Under the pieces are notes generated by a model. That model was not told the origin of the DNA. It searched no databases and worked only from the letters and a program-made list of their open reading frames with translations. Shown here piece by piece: positions 55,501 to 64,000 of a DNA stretch of 64,000 bases (position 1 is its first letter; each line of letters starts with the position of its first letter). The translations under genes and the position numbers were made by a program. This DNA comes from Amyelois transitella (lineage: Eukaryota > Arthropoda > Insecta > Lepidoptera > Pyralidae). The stretch spans positions 2,669,001 to 2,733,000 of the forward strand of contig NC_083507.1 in the NCBI RefSeq assembly GCF_032362555.1. The letters run 5' to 3'.

Positions 55501-58500
55501 TCGTCGTATTAGGCATTTGACGGATGTGGCAACTGCTAAGCTAGTATATTTTAGTTATTTTCATAGTTTAATGTCATATGGTCTACTGCTTTGGGGATCA
55601 GCAGCAGACATACAAACTATTTTCATTTTACAAAAAAGGGCAATTCGATATATCTACGGTCTTAAACAAAGAGATTTTTTCAAAAATCTAAATATTTTAA
55701 CTTTGCCCTCCCAATACATATTCGATAACATCATGCATGTTAGGAAAAACTTAGACTCTTTCAAAAAAGTAGGTGAATGTACTAGTAGATCACTGCGGAA
55801 CAATTACAAGTTGTCGATCCCAGCACATCGGCTGGCTAAGGTAGGGAAATCATTTCTGATTAATTGTATAAGATTTTATAATAAATTACCAAAAAGTGTT
55901 CTTGAAATGAATGATAGAAAATTCAAACAGTATATTAAAGTTGAGCTTTGTAGGAAAGCCTATTACAGCACGGATGATTATATTAATGATAAACATGTGT
56001 GGCCCGAGCTGGACATAATGGCCTCTTAAATGCGTGTGTATTTTTGACATGATCTTGACATAATTTGTACAGTATGTACATATTTTATTTTATATTTATT
56101 TTATTTGACGAAATATTCATATTGACATAATCAGTTCTACATTCATACATGTTTTTTAATGTAGACAATGTGCATTCGTCCACGATTTAGATTTAAGAGA
56201 TCTATATTTGTAAATTGACGTCCTATGAAAATGCTGCAGTGTAGTTTGTTCCGCCGCTTCTTCTACACATGCGCTTTGGAAGCGGTAGTAGTTATAATTA
56301 GATTTAAGTTATGTGACGTCAATAAGTGATACCTTGTATCCAATTTTGAAAATAAATCTATTCTATTCTGTTCGGTATAAATATAAATTAAAAAATGTCT
56401 GTAAGTACCTACTTAAATTAATTATTAAAGGAACGAACTGTTTAATGTAAGGAAGGTATTAACGCAGATACTATTTACTGACAGAATTCAGCAATTTAGG
56501 TAGGCTTTATAAGATTTCTACATTAATAGGTATTTTGTTATTAATGAGAATTAGACAAACATATAGTCATTCAAGACTATTCGATTATCTTTTGTTTATA
56601 GTTGTTGACATATGAATGAATGCCCTAAATCGATTAAATACAATAATTTCGATTTCATCTGTCAACGGCTTAACGTTGTAACCGACCAGTATCAATTAAG
56701 AGTTACATAAAAGAACAACGATTAACGAACCTATTATGCTATTATACGCTTTATTGCGTTCAACAGTTAGGGTGAAAGTTGCGTGATGATTGATGAGTGA
56801 AACGCTTGCCATTCATGATCGATTATTGAACGAAAATTGTTCGCGAATGAATGAGGACGTCATTAGTGTAATGATCTTGATAATGAAGTTAAAGTGTATT
56901 GGCCATTGTATAGTTAATCGTGGTAAGGTAAGTACATACCAACATGTAATGTGTTATGACTCTTAAGTTAGGTATCGATTGTCGGTTGCTTTATTGGCAT
57001 TAATATAATCTTGTTTGGTGTTTGACGTAACGGCACGTCGATTTCGTGAGTCCCGAAATTGTATATTTTTATAAAATATGTATGTAATTATTACGTGAAA
57101 CAGAAACGTAAACATATGTATATACATATAATCACATCTTCATTACGTGCCGGCTTATCCAACCAAGAGTCTAGAAAAGACTGATAGGCCACGATCAGCT
57201 GTTAGGATTAATGATAGTATTGGGACCCAAATAGTGGTAGCGGTTGCCAGCCCAAAGCCTAAAATAACCCCAACTTTATAAGCCTTATCCCTTAGTCGCC
57301 TTTAATGACATCCAAAGAAAAGGGACGGAGTTGGAGTGGTCATATTTTCTATTGGTGCCGGGAACCACACGGCACCTGACTGACTTACCATTCCGAGATC
57401 GGGTCTTTGGGCAACCCACGGGCTCCACACAATAGCGAGGAATACGCAACCAAGACAAAAATCAGGAGATTAAAGACTATGGACACTTTGTGCAATGAAG
57501 ACAAGTTTCAAGACCTGTCACTATTTGAATCTCAATTCTATCACTAAGCCAAACAGCTGAGCGTGGCCTATCGGTCTTTTCAAGACTGGTGGCCCTGTCT
57601 ACCCCGCTAGGGACATAGACGTGATCATATGTATGTATGTAAGACAAGTTTGACTCACGATGCTTCTGACACCCGTCAACATTTTCCGGCCAGTCGCAGG
57701 AGTGTGCGTTCTCATTGTACAGCAGGCCTCCGATGCACAGCTGTTCGGTGGCGGTTCCATTCCAGCATGTCCAGTATCTGGTGCAGGAGGTCTCGTGGCC
57801 GAAGATGCCGTACAGCCAATCACAATGCTCCGTTCCGATTGGCGGATCTGCAATGGTGGAAAATGCAAATTGATTGGTTGAAGTGGATTGGAAAATAAAC
57901 GTGTTGGTGGTAGTTTCTTGTCGGAGAGTTCGCAAGAATGTGCTGATTATGAATTGTGACCTTATATCTTCCCCGTAAAGGCTGAAGATTTATTTGGTTT
58001 GAAGTCGACTTTAGTGGTAACAACTAACGCTGTTGTAATTATAAGCATTATGAAATGATAACTTCCAGAACCTTTGTTATAATATCACAGGACCCAAAAC
58101 CTTATTTTACTAAATTCGTTAATTCCTTTCAATATTTTCTTCAACAAAATAATAATATATGGGAACTGGCGGTTACGCAGTTATATATAACGCCATTGTT
58201 TTCTTAGTATATATACTAAGAAAGGCGTTAATTCCCTAATGAGATATATAAGAAAAGGGTTAAACAGATCGAAACGGGAACCTCATTTCTATAGGAATGG
58301 AAAAAAAAGTGCCGTGTGGTTCCAGGCACCAATACAAAAAAGAATAGGACCACTCCATCTCTTTCCCATGGATGTCGTAAAAGGCGACTAAAGGATAGGC
58401 TTATTTATTTATTTATTTATTTATTTACGCCAAAAATACAACGGTAGTAGTACACCTCTTACAGTATTTGGCAAGGAATTCTTATAAGTATAACAAAATA

Positions 58501-59680
58501 AAATAAAACCTTGACAGTCTTCACAACTAAAAGGACAAATAATAAGTACCTATACTATGGGTATGAAACAAAGAAGTAACTTACAGAAACAAACAAGTTG
58601 AAGTAGTTTCACCTTTCTCACAAAATAACAAAAAATTTCTTATAATCATATTCCATCCATCCACATAAATATCACAATCAGGATGTTGATTTAAGAATGC
58701 GTTAAGGCTCGTGAGCATGCGACAGAGAGGGGATTGCGCATGCGATATGGTGCGCGTGGTCGGAGGTGCAAACAAACGTTGCGGCTGACTTGCCCGCTGC
58801 AGTAATCGTCGATTTGGTACAGATAGACGATTAATTAAGTTATGGAGCTGAATGTCGTTAAAATAACCTCGTATTATTTTTAAGGATATGATTAATTGAC
58901 CTAGATCTCTACGTACTTTTAATGAATTCAAGCCTAAAATACCTAGAAGAAATAATGTGGGATATAAAAAATGGATAGTATCCATGCAAACGTTTATAAA
59001 AGTAACGCAGGAAAGCCTTCTGAACTTTTTCAATCATAAGTGTGTAGTAGTCTTCATGTGGATTCCATACACAGCTACTTGACTCAAGCTTACTACGTAC
59101 AAGTGCAAAATACAAAAGTTTTATTGCATGTGGATTTTGTAAATCTCTCGAATTTCTTAAAACAAATCCAAGACGCCTGAAACTTTCTTTAACCAAAGAT
59201 GAAATATGGTTGTGAAAAGTTAATTTGGTGTCAAATGTTACACCAAGGTCTTATAAAATTGCGATCCTTTTTTTAGGCGATGGGCTAGCAACCTGTCACT
59301 ATTCTGATCTCAATTCCATCATTAAGCCGAGGAGCTGAACGTGGCCATTCAGTCTTTTCGGGACTATTGGCTCTGTCTACCCCGTAAGGGATATATACGT
59401 GACTAAATGTATGTATGTGGAAAAAAAAATATATACTCACTTATTTGCACTTTAGGATATTCACAATAGTTAGACCGCCACGGATAGTCGCAGCCTTCTG
59501 TGACTCCACGATGCTTCCCGGCGAAGACCAATCCGTTGGGGCAGTCGTATTGTATTGACTGGCCGTTGTCGCACTCCCAGTATTTGTCGCAGTACTTGTC
59601 GTCAGCGACAACACGCGACTTTGTCTTGCACGGGTCTTCGACTTGCGCGCTGGACGTTAGAGCCAATATAGTCAGGAGTA
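49535..59680 (-). CDS. Obstructor/CPAP3-type chitin-binding protein, 5'-incomplete
   Basis: Minus-strand exons found: 59441-59680, 57659-57847, 51209-51420, 49535-49615, all in phase. The first begins inside the signal peptide (VLLTILALTSSAQVEDP) after a clear pyrimidine-rich acceptor, so a short first exon with the ATG is missing and must lie upstream. Three peritrophin-A (CBM14) domains follow, each with six cysteines: WECDNG near PCKTKS...SNYC; HCDWLYGIFGHETSC to VDGC; and LCNEDPNG to PPTEDC. Next comes a TTTPPPPEEEE linker and a basic Gln/Pro/Arg tail ending GRPRPRN. Three closely spaced CBM14 domains behind a signal peptide define the obstructor or CPAP3 group, secreted proteins that bind chitin in cuticle or tracheal matrix. 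Which member it is remains undecided. Intron 51421-57658 contains a LINE. Confidence 0.88.
50017..50215 (-). repeat. SINE-like CATA-tail repeat, in last CPAP3 intron
   Basis: CATACATACATATGGTCACG, CCCTTGCGGGGTAGACAGAG, GACTGAATGGCCACGTTCAG and AGTGACAGGTTGCTAGCCCA. Well preserved but lacks the head. Family 4 fragments flank it (49895-50005, 50225-50320). The orientation is sense with respect to the CPAP3 gene. Confidence 0.7.
51421..53699. other. CPAP3 intron, part before the LINE
   Basis: AT-rich intron with a family 4 fragment at 53140-53275 (ATGTGGAGAGGAGCAAAGG, GACTCCAGTCTAACCCCCGC) and a SINE-like tail remnant at about 53680-53715. No other feature recognised. Confidence 0.45.
53720..56375 (+). 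mobile_element. 5'-truncated non-LTR retrotransposon (LINE)
   Basis: Consists of a single long RT frame, a 3' UTR with CCGCTTCTTCTACACATGCG and a 3' end AATAAATCTATTCTATTCTG. The endonuclease half and 5' UTR are absent, so the copy is truncated at its 5' end. It is inserted antisense in a CPAP3-gene intron. A related 3' fragment lies at 45025-45210. The left boundary is approximate. Confidence 0.75.
53858..56029 (+). CDS. LINE reverse transcriptase (ORF2 fragment, 723 codons)
   Basis: The uninterrupted frame holds all core RT motifs: SDPGNYRPISILPILSKVFE near residue 285, DLTKAFDCVDHRTLL, GVPQGSILGPFLFLIYIND, the catalytic FADD in IVLFADDTSLIF, and FLGITLDSNLKWHAHI after it. A C-terminal region with LVYFSYFHSLMSYGLLLWG is typical of Jockey/CR1-like elements. 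The apurinic endonuclease domain that should precede RT is missing. The frame is therefore a 5'-truncated ORF2 that could not retrotranspose by itself. An intact frame suggests a young insertion. The clade is inferred from motif flavour only. Confidence 0.85.
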   Translation: MCRPITAHKINKFTSSLENKICAVTYTGSDPNGHYNKLFTTISDAYSKTFIQKKRKCNNNFKFNEWATVGIYKSRKTLYDLYAQKQYRFERGFVDHVRNYSKIFKKVCLHAKSLFIKNKISNAPNKTKKTWSVINKETGRSNFKENINEIKFNDRKITSTTEIVNLFEHFFTNIPLELTSNIDSCPNEAEILLKNNVSICSSKFKFLNIDPTDIINTFKELNLKKSEDYWGMSAVVICHIINIIAGDLAYIFNNCVDQGIFPNLMKYSKLIPLFKKGEKSDPGNYRPISILPILSKVFERIMLNQMQRYFKSNKLFHSQQYGFTEGKCTTDAGVALVTHILNAWEDSQDAIGVFCDLTKAFDCVDHRTLLLKLAHYGFDTAAVELIKSYLSDRLQTVDLNNTKSKGATVKIGVPQGSILGPFLFLIYINDLPCMIEKQTGIVLFADDTSLIFKMNRRSEICDDVNSTLAAISNWFTINNLLLNANKTQCIKFTLPNVRQANVDISISSKRLDFVDSTTFLGITLDSNLKWHAHILKLSKRLSSAAYAIRRIRHLTDVATAKLVYFSYFHSLMSYGLLLWGSAADIQTIFILQKRAIRYIYGLKQRDFFKNLNILTLPSQYIFDNIMHVRKNLDSFKKVGECTSRSLRNNYKLSIPAHRLAKVGKSFLINCIRFYNKLPKSVLEMNDRKFKQYIKVELCRKAYYSTDDYINDKHVWPELDIMAS
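57118..57378 (-). repeat. SINE-like repeat, near full length, CPAP3 intron
   Basis: From ATACATATAATCACATCTTC at the tail to ATTGGTGCCGGGAACCACAC at the head. Diverged centre. A family 4-like stretch follows at 57380-57475. Confidence 0.65.
57510..57641 (+). repeat. SINE-like repeat ending 17 bases from a CPAP3 splice donor
   Basis: Plus copy missing its head: GACCTGTCACTATTTGAATC, CAAACAGCTGAGCGTGGCC, GACATAGACGTGATCATATG, TATGTATGT. The next exon of the minus-strand gene starts at 57659, so the repeat lies immediately inside the intron. Confidence 0.7.
58188..58230. repeat. Hairpin with 22-bp perfect palindrome core
   Basis: 58201-58222 is a perfect palindrome, TTCTTAGTATA with its complement. 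Outer arms TAACGCC and GGCGTTA extend it with one asymmetric bulge. It lies in the first mapped CPAP3 intron (57848-59440). Confidence 0.85.
58309..59418 (+). repeat. SINE-like repeat split by a LINE insertion
   Basis: 58309-58402 is the front half (GTGCCGTGTGGTTCCAGGCA to AAAGGATAGGCTTAT). 59255-59418 is the back half (TTTTTAGGCGATGGGCTAGC to GACTAAATGTATGTATGT). Joined, they give one nearly complete unit, so the LINE between them came later. CTTAT on both sides may be part of the target duplication. Confidence 0.75.
58403..59254 (-). pseudogene. Truncated, frameshifted LINE reverse transcriptase 3' part
   Basis: The minus-strand translation gives LGFVLRNSRDLQNPHAIKLL, LVRSKLESSSCVWNPHEDYY and YFYKRLHGYYPF in one frame (59196 to about 58990). 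It continues in another with PTLFLLGILGLNSLKVRRDL (59033-58581), so there is a frameshift near 59000. This is the conserved region behind the RT domain of Jockey-like LINEs. The tail at 58403-58430 is an ATTT repeat. The copy is 5'-truncated and dead. Confidence 0.75.
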
Positions 59681-60134
59681 CTGTTGACAAAAAGAAAAAA
59701 AATGTGTAAAACAAAAAAGTTTCTAAATTAAATTCATGGATAAAAAGCGTGGTCGTTTAATTTTCTCGTTATGTACCTATAGTCTCGGAAGTCAAAATAA
59801 ATATCATTTGTAAGGCATTACATAGAGCTAATTTATATTCTTAAAAGATTTGCTTTCGAAAATTCTTATTGTTTTTCTTAAAATGACAAAAGGAAAAATG
59901 TAATGTACCTAAGTATTACAGTTGTTATTTTATAATAAAACCAATTAGAATTTTTATATTTTATGTCCTTAAAAGCGAAAGGAAATCTTTTTTGAAACGT
60001 TCATTTGAAGTTTCAGTACTTTCGCAAAAGTCAGATGAAAGGTCCCGAAGTTCTGTAATTTGGGAACTCGAAAGTTTTACAAAGAATCCTAAATGAAAGA
60101 CAATACATAAGCAGGTTTATATATTTAATGTCAG

Positions 60135-60505
60135 GTAAGAACTTGGGATTATTCTTTAGGGCGATGTACTAGCAACCTGTTACTATTTAAATCTCAATTT
60201 CATTGTTTTAAGCTGCATATGGCTTTTCAGTCTTATAAATTCTGTTTGTTCTGTCTACCCCGTATGAAATAAAGTCGCAATTATGTATGATTACATAATT
60301 GAAATGGGCCATTCTATTTCTTTCCCATGGATGTCGTAAAAGGCGACTAAGGGATAGGCTTATTTACTTGGGATTCTCCATTTAGGCGATGAGCTAGCAA
60401 CCTATCACTATTTGAATCTTAATTCTATCATGAAGCCAAACAGCTGAACGTGGCTTATCAGTCTTTCAAGACTGTTGACTCTGTCTACCCCACTTAGTTC
60501 CACCT
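60135..60505 (+). repeat. Two consecutive SINE-like copies
   Basis: 60135-60300 (GATGTACTAGCAACCTGTTA, GTCTACCCCGTATGAAATAA) is an old copy. 60301-60505 (TCCCATGGATGTCGTAAAAG, GCCAAACAGCTGAACGTGGC) is a fresher one that stops at TCTGTCTACCCC, before the tail. Confidence 0.65.
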
Positions 60506-60509
60506 AGTT

Positions 60510-62095
60510 CTGAATGATGCGCTTTGTCTGTTCCGTTACACAGTAACTACTAGAATACCACACGGCTAACTTCAAGACTTATTATATCTAAAGGAAACAG
60601 TGTATTGCAGTCAAAAGTGTCTCCATTAATGAAATGTCACGGATCATTTAATTTTATGAACAGTTCGTGACGGGGAATAAACTGACAAATATTTCGCTGG
60701 CCATTAAACGTATCGGTAACGTGGAGGTAAACAACAGGAGTCGACATAGTATATGTATATACCGTGGCAAAAATCTAAGATGGGTATTACGTGTGTTCGG
60801 ATATTGATATTGTTCCTTGTTGTTAGTGTAGTTTAATTTTTTGTTGTTATTTTATTCTAATCATCAATACTATTTTTGAGTGGGTCGGTCACAATAAAAA
60901 CACCAGATTTTCAGAACTTTATAGGCGTGTCTTGTCTGGTCGTCGTCTTCTCGTCAAATTGATACTTAGTCCTTTTTTTTACTAATATATCAGTCAGTTT
61001 TATATGTCTAAATGTCAAGTCTGAGAGTATGTCTGTCAGGAGGTTGAACGGCCGCAACAGTAGTTAGATAAGTCATACAATGAACGTGAGGACTGTAAAA
61101 AATGTGTAAAAGATGGCTGCTTTCGATTTATACAGCACTGAAATACACCTATTAAAAGTCTGTACAGAATCCTGATACCTTGACTTGTCATGTATTTTGA
61201 AAATGTACATTCGCCTGTAAAGAAACTTGATATACTTTATATATAAACCGAAACCATAGAGCGGTCAAGTCCCTGCAGGCTACGGCACACGAGTACAAAA
61301 ATGAATTTTAATAAAATATTTTAGAAAGGCAACCCGGCAGTGCGACGTCAATTTGTCTGCTCTTTGCACTATGACGTCAACGACGATCGGTTCCCAGACA
61401 GCCACAGAAACGCAGTACCAATATCTGCGCAGACGACAGTTATTGTTCTTAAGGCACTAAAGAGGAGAACAACCTCAATTTAACGTTTTAATTTCGAGGA
61501 ATACTTTTGTTTTCAACAAGCGACAGAGTTATTTTATTAACAGTGTTTGATCTTATTTCTTATTATTTTATTTTCTTAAAGTATACTGAGTTTTGTGTAA
61601 CCACAATTAGTTCCTACATATACATATTACTTTAGGTATAACTTGATTTTGCTTCGAGTCTGCTTCCTATTTCTGAAATGACTAAGAATGTTCCTATTTA
61701 CAATTAAAATTTTAGCGAAAGTGGTTCATGAAAATGATAGTTTACAATTTTGCAATTTGTTATTGCATATTATTTAGTATTATTTGTTATTGAATATTAT
61801 TTAGTGTTATTCTGTGTGAAAAATAAAAACAATAAAGGCGAGAAGTGAAGGGAACTGGGAGCCTACGTCAAAGTCAAAAGTTATAAGAGGAAGCCAAATT
61901 ACAAATGAGGGTAGTTCAGGAAACTGAAGGGTTTGACCTTTTACATTTCAATATTGGTCCGTTGATGAATTGAATAATAAAAGCACTTGGTTTTTGTGGC
62001 TTATGCTTTTGGTAAAAGTTAAGTTTTAGGATTGCTTGTTTTAAAGTTAAGAGTTGAAAAGATACCTAGTGAGCGTAAGTATGTATGTATCTACA
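60510..62095. other. Gene-free region, possible promoter of an unseen first exon
   Basis: Non-repetitive. Around 61230-61440 it holds a TATATAAA on both strands, a GC-richer stretch and a perfect CRE-like TGACGTCA at 61372-61379, with a second GACGTCA nearby. It may contain the 5' end of the CPAP3-type gene, but no in-phase ATG exon could be fixed. Confidence 0.3.
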
Positions 62096-62099
62096 ATAA

Positions 62100-62335
62100 A
62101 TACTCTCCACTCCATCTCGTCCCCATGGATGTCGTAAAAGGCGACTAAGGGATAGACTTATAAATTTGGGATTCTTCATTTAGGCGATGGGCTAGCAACC
62201 ACTCACTATTTGAATCTCAATTCTATCATATAGCCAAAGAGCTGAACGTGGCCTATCGAGTCTTTTCAAGACTGTTGGCTCTGTCTACCCCGCAAGGGAT
62301 AAAAACGTGATTATATGTATGTATGTATGTGCAAT
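62100..62335 (+). repeat. SINE-like CATA-tail repeat, well preserved
   Basis: CCACTCCATCTCGTCCCCAT, GGATGTCGTAAAAGGCGACT, GCCAAAGAGCTGAACGTGGC, CCCCGCAAGGGATAAAAACG and TATGTATGTATGTATGT. The head hairpin is missing. Confidence 0.75.
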
Positions 62336-62677
62336 ATATAACTACTTATCGCTGAATGCGTTTTATTGAAAAAATGTGTTCGTTAATGTTTATAAAACAA
62401 TTGAAGTTGTTTTCCTAGTGTTATTCTATTAAACACAATTATTGCTACAATAGGAAGAACTTTCACCGACTGACATAACTTGTGTAACATTAATTAAAAA
62501 GAATAGTTTTAAGACACACGGTCAGTTTGACTAACGTTGTAGAACGAATTGTTTTTATAGCTGTAATTTTATAGCATTTGTGTAACAGATAGCCTTAGAA
62601 ATTGTGTTTTATTTTTTTTTTAATTGCAACCAATTTAGGTTTATTGGTTAAAGAACCAATTTGAGAGTTCTTAATTA

Positions 62678-62916
62678 TCTATACTAATATTATAAAGTTG
62701 AAGAGATTGTTTGTTTGAACGCGCTTATCTCAACAACTTTGGTTCGAATTAAAAAGTTCTTTTTGTGTTGAATTTGGGCATCATGGAAGCCCTCAAGGAT
62801 GAATAATTTTCCCCGATTTTTTTCACATTCTCCATTATTTCTTGATGCCTAAAATAATTTTTTCCATGATGCCCAAAATAACTTTACCACGCGAACGAAA
62901 CGCGGGCGCAGCTAGT
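62678..62916 (+). mobile_element. Helitron-like (Lep1-type) copy
   Basis: Starts TCTATACTAATATTATAAAG and ends GAAACGCGGGCGCAGCTAGT, the same termini as 22917-23165. The central part has a short inverted duplication (GCATCATGGAAGCCCTCAAG, then CATGATGCCCAAAATAAC). Confidence 0.75.
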
Positions 62917-63059
62917 ACCTTTATAAAAGCTTTCAAATTCAGCTATTTAAAATTGATAAGTATTTAATATTGATACATATGCGTATTAAATGCGTGTAAA
63001 TTTTCAGTTACTCAATGTATAAAGAGACCATTATTTCTACAATAACTGAAAAATTCACA

Positions 63060-63195
63060 TAAAACTTCTACTCTCTTTTCTTTTTACATTAGTGATAAGT
63101 CCGCCTTTGTACCATCTCTGTCTCTTGTGCTGTTTTGTATGTTATACTCTTAGGGTGCAATAAAGATCTATAATAATTATCTATCTGTCTATCCC
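63060..63195 (+). mobile_element. 3' end of a non-LTR retrotransposon (CTAT-tail type)
   Basis: GTGATAAGTCCGCCTTTGTA, GTGCTGTTTTGTATGTTATA, GGTGCAATAAAGATC, then CTATCTGTCTATC. Same 3' end as at 25930-26095. Confidence 0.65.
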
Positions 63196-63199
63196 TACG

Positions 63200-64000
63200 T
63201 TTAAAAAAATTGTGTATATTATATTATAATTATTATTTTAATATATTAACTTGGCGTAAAAAAAAATTACTGTACAAATAGTAAATGTTCTAGATATTTG
63301 TGCTTGCCTGTACTTTCAATGTCACAAGTTGACCTGCGCTTGCGCAACTGGGAAGCGCTTTCGCCGCTGACATAATGCTCGCAATAGACAATGCAATGTT
63401 TGGACACGGCAATTTGTTAAGCAAATGTTAGCCATTGTTTGTTAAAAGTGTCACGCCTCGTTAAGGCGGTTTTTGAGGTGTCGATTTTTTGTTTTAGCGA
63501 CACGTTTATTGTATTTTTTTTGTTTTGTACGGCGTTTTATTAAAATTATATAGGTATATATATTAAAATCGCATCAAAATCCGATTTAAAAATACAGTTT
63601 CGGACACAGGCCGATGCGTATAGCTAAGTACTTTGTTTACAAGATTTAACTCTTTGATTCATTCTCTAAGTAACCTATCTATTGCAATCTTAGTAACAGT
63701 ACCGCCAGTTTTTTTTTTAACAAAATTTGATTGTTAGTCACCCAACTAATATTATTTATTAATGCAACAGTTAGTTTATATGTTTTTTTGTTGCTTTTCT
63801 TCTTGAATTATTACGTAGGTATATCTATATGTGAAATTCAGAGAAGAGTTTTCTTAGCATCCCGGTAAAAATAATAGTTCCTGTGGAATTTGCGAAAAAC
63901 CTGTAGGTATTGTTTTGTAGATAGCGCTAAATTAGCGCGTGATGGTGGCGCTGAAAACGTGCGGGTGACGCTGCGGGTAAAAGCTGCTTCTTCATAAAGA
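63200..64000. other. Unassigned end of window
   Basis: AT-rich, then GC-richer around 63300-63480 and 63900-64000. No frame or repeat that I can assign. Confidence 0.35.

Noticed and set aside
59403-59714. A start upstream of the first CBM14 domain giving a hydrophobic leader at 59714
   Set aside because: The codon there is TTG, not ATG, and the supposed leader is a pyrimidine-rich tract ending in CAACAG, which is a splice acceptor.
11800-62335. Repeated CATACATACATA and TATGTATG tracts as a possible CRISPR or satellite array
   Set aside because: They are tails of dispersed SINE-like units, not regularly spaced repeats with unique spacers, and the genome is eukaryotic.

Overview
The window is eukaryotic nuclear DNA from an insect, almost certainly a moth or butterfly. 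It is AT-rich, its genes have many short exons with GT-AG introns, and it is crowded with short dispersed repeats of lepidopteran type. These include Helitron-like copies ending in CTAGT, SINE-like units with CATA tails, and 3' ends of non-LTR retrotransposons. No prokaryotic, plasmid or viral features were seen. Exon structures below were worked out by hand from splice sites and reading-frame continuity.

Layout. 1-8242: gene-poor repeats, one pogo-like MITE and one unexplained GC-richer open frame (5071-5540, minus). 8243-9490 (minus): an intronless gene for a secreted protein with three four-cysteine repeats, a furin-type site and a C-terminal DNA/RNA non-specific endonuclease domain. 11232-24073 (plus): an eight-exon gene for a CIMIP2/FAM166 (UPF0605-type) ciliary microtubule inner protein. 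Its intron 6 contains the complete seven-exon gene for the Elongator catalytic subunit ELP3 (18587-22162) on the same strand. 24321-29823 and 30694-36159 (both minus): two tandem nine-exon kynurenine/cysteine-conjugate aminotransferase paralogs with identical intron positions. 36160-49534: about 13 kb without a recognisable gene, full of degraded repeats. 49535-59680 (minus): an obstructor/CPAP3-type secreted protein with three chitin-binding type-2 domains; its first exon was not found. Its large intron holds a 5'-truncated LINE with an intact reverse transcriptase frame (53858-56029, plus). 59681-64000: repeats and no gene.

Functionally these are unrelated neighbours: tRNA wobble modification (ELP3), axoneme structure (CIMIP2), tryptophan/kynurenine metabolism (KYAT pair), cuticle or peritrophic chitin binding (CPAP3) and an extracellular nuclease.

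The most notable points are the same-strand nesting of ELP3, the unusual nuclease architecture, the patchy near-identity between the KYAT copies, and at least nine perfect or near-perfect short hairpins. One hairpin has 60-bp arms; another sits inside a repeat in a way that suggests template-switch mutation.
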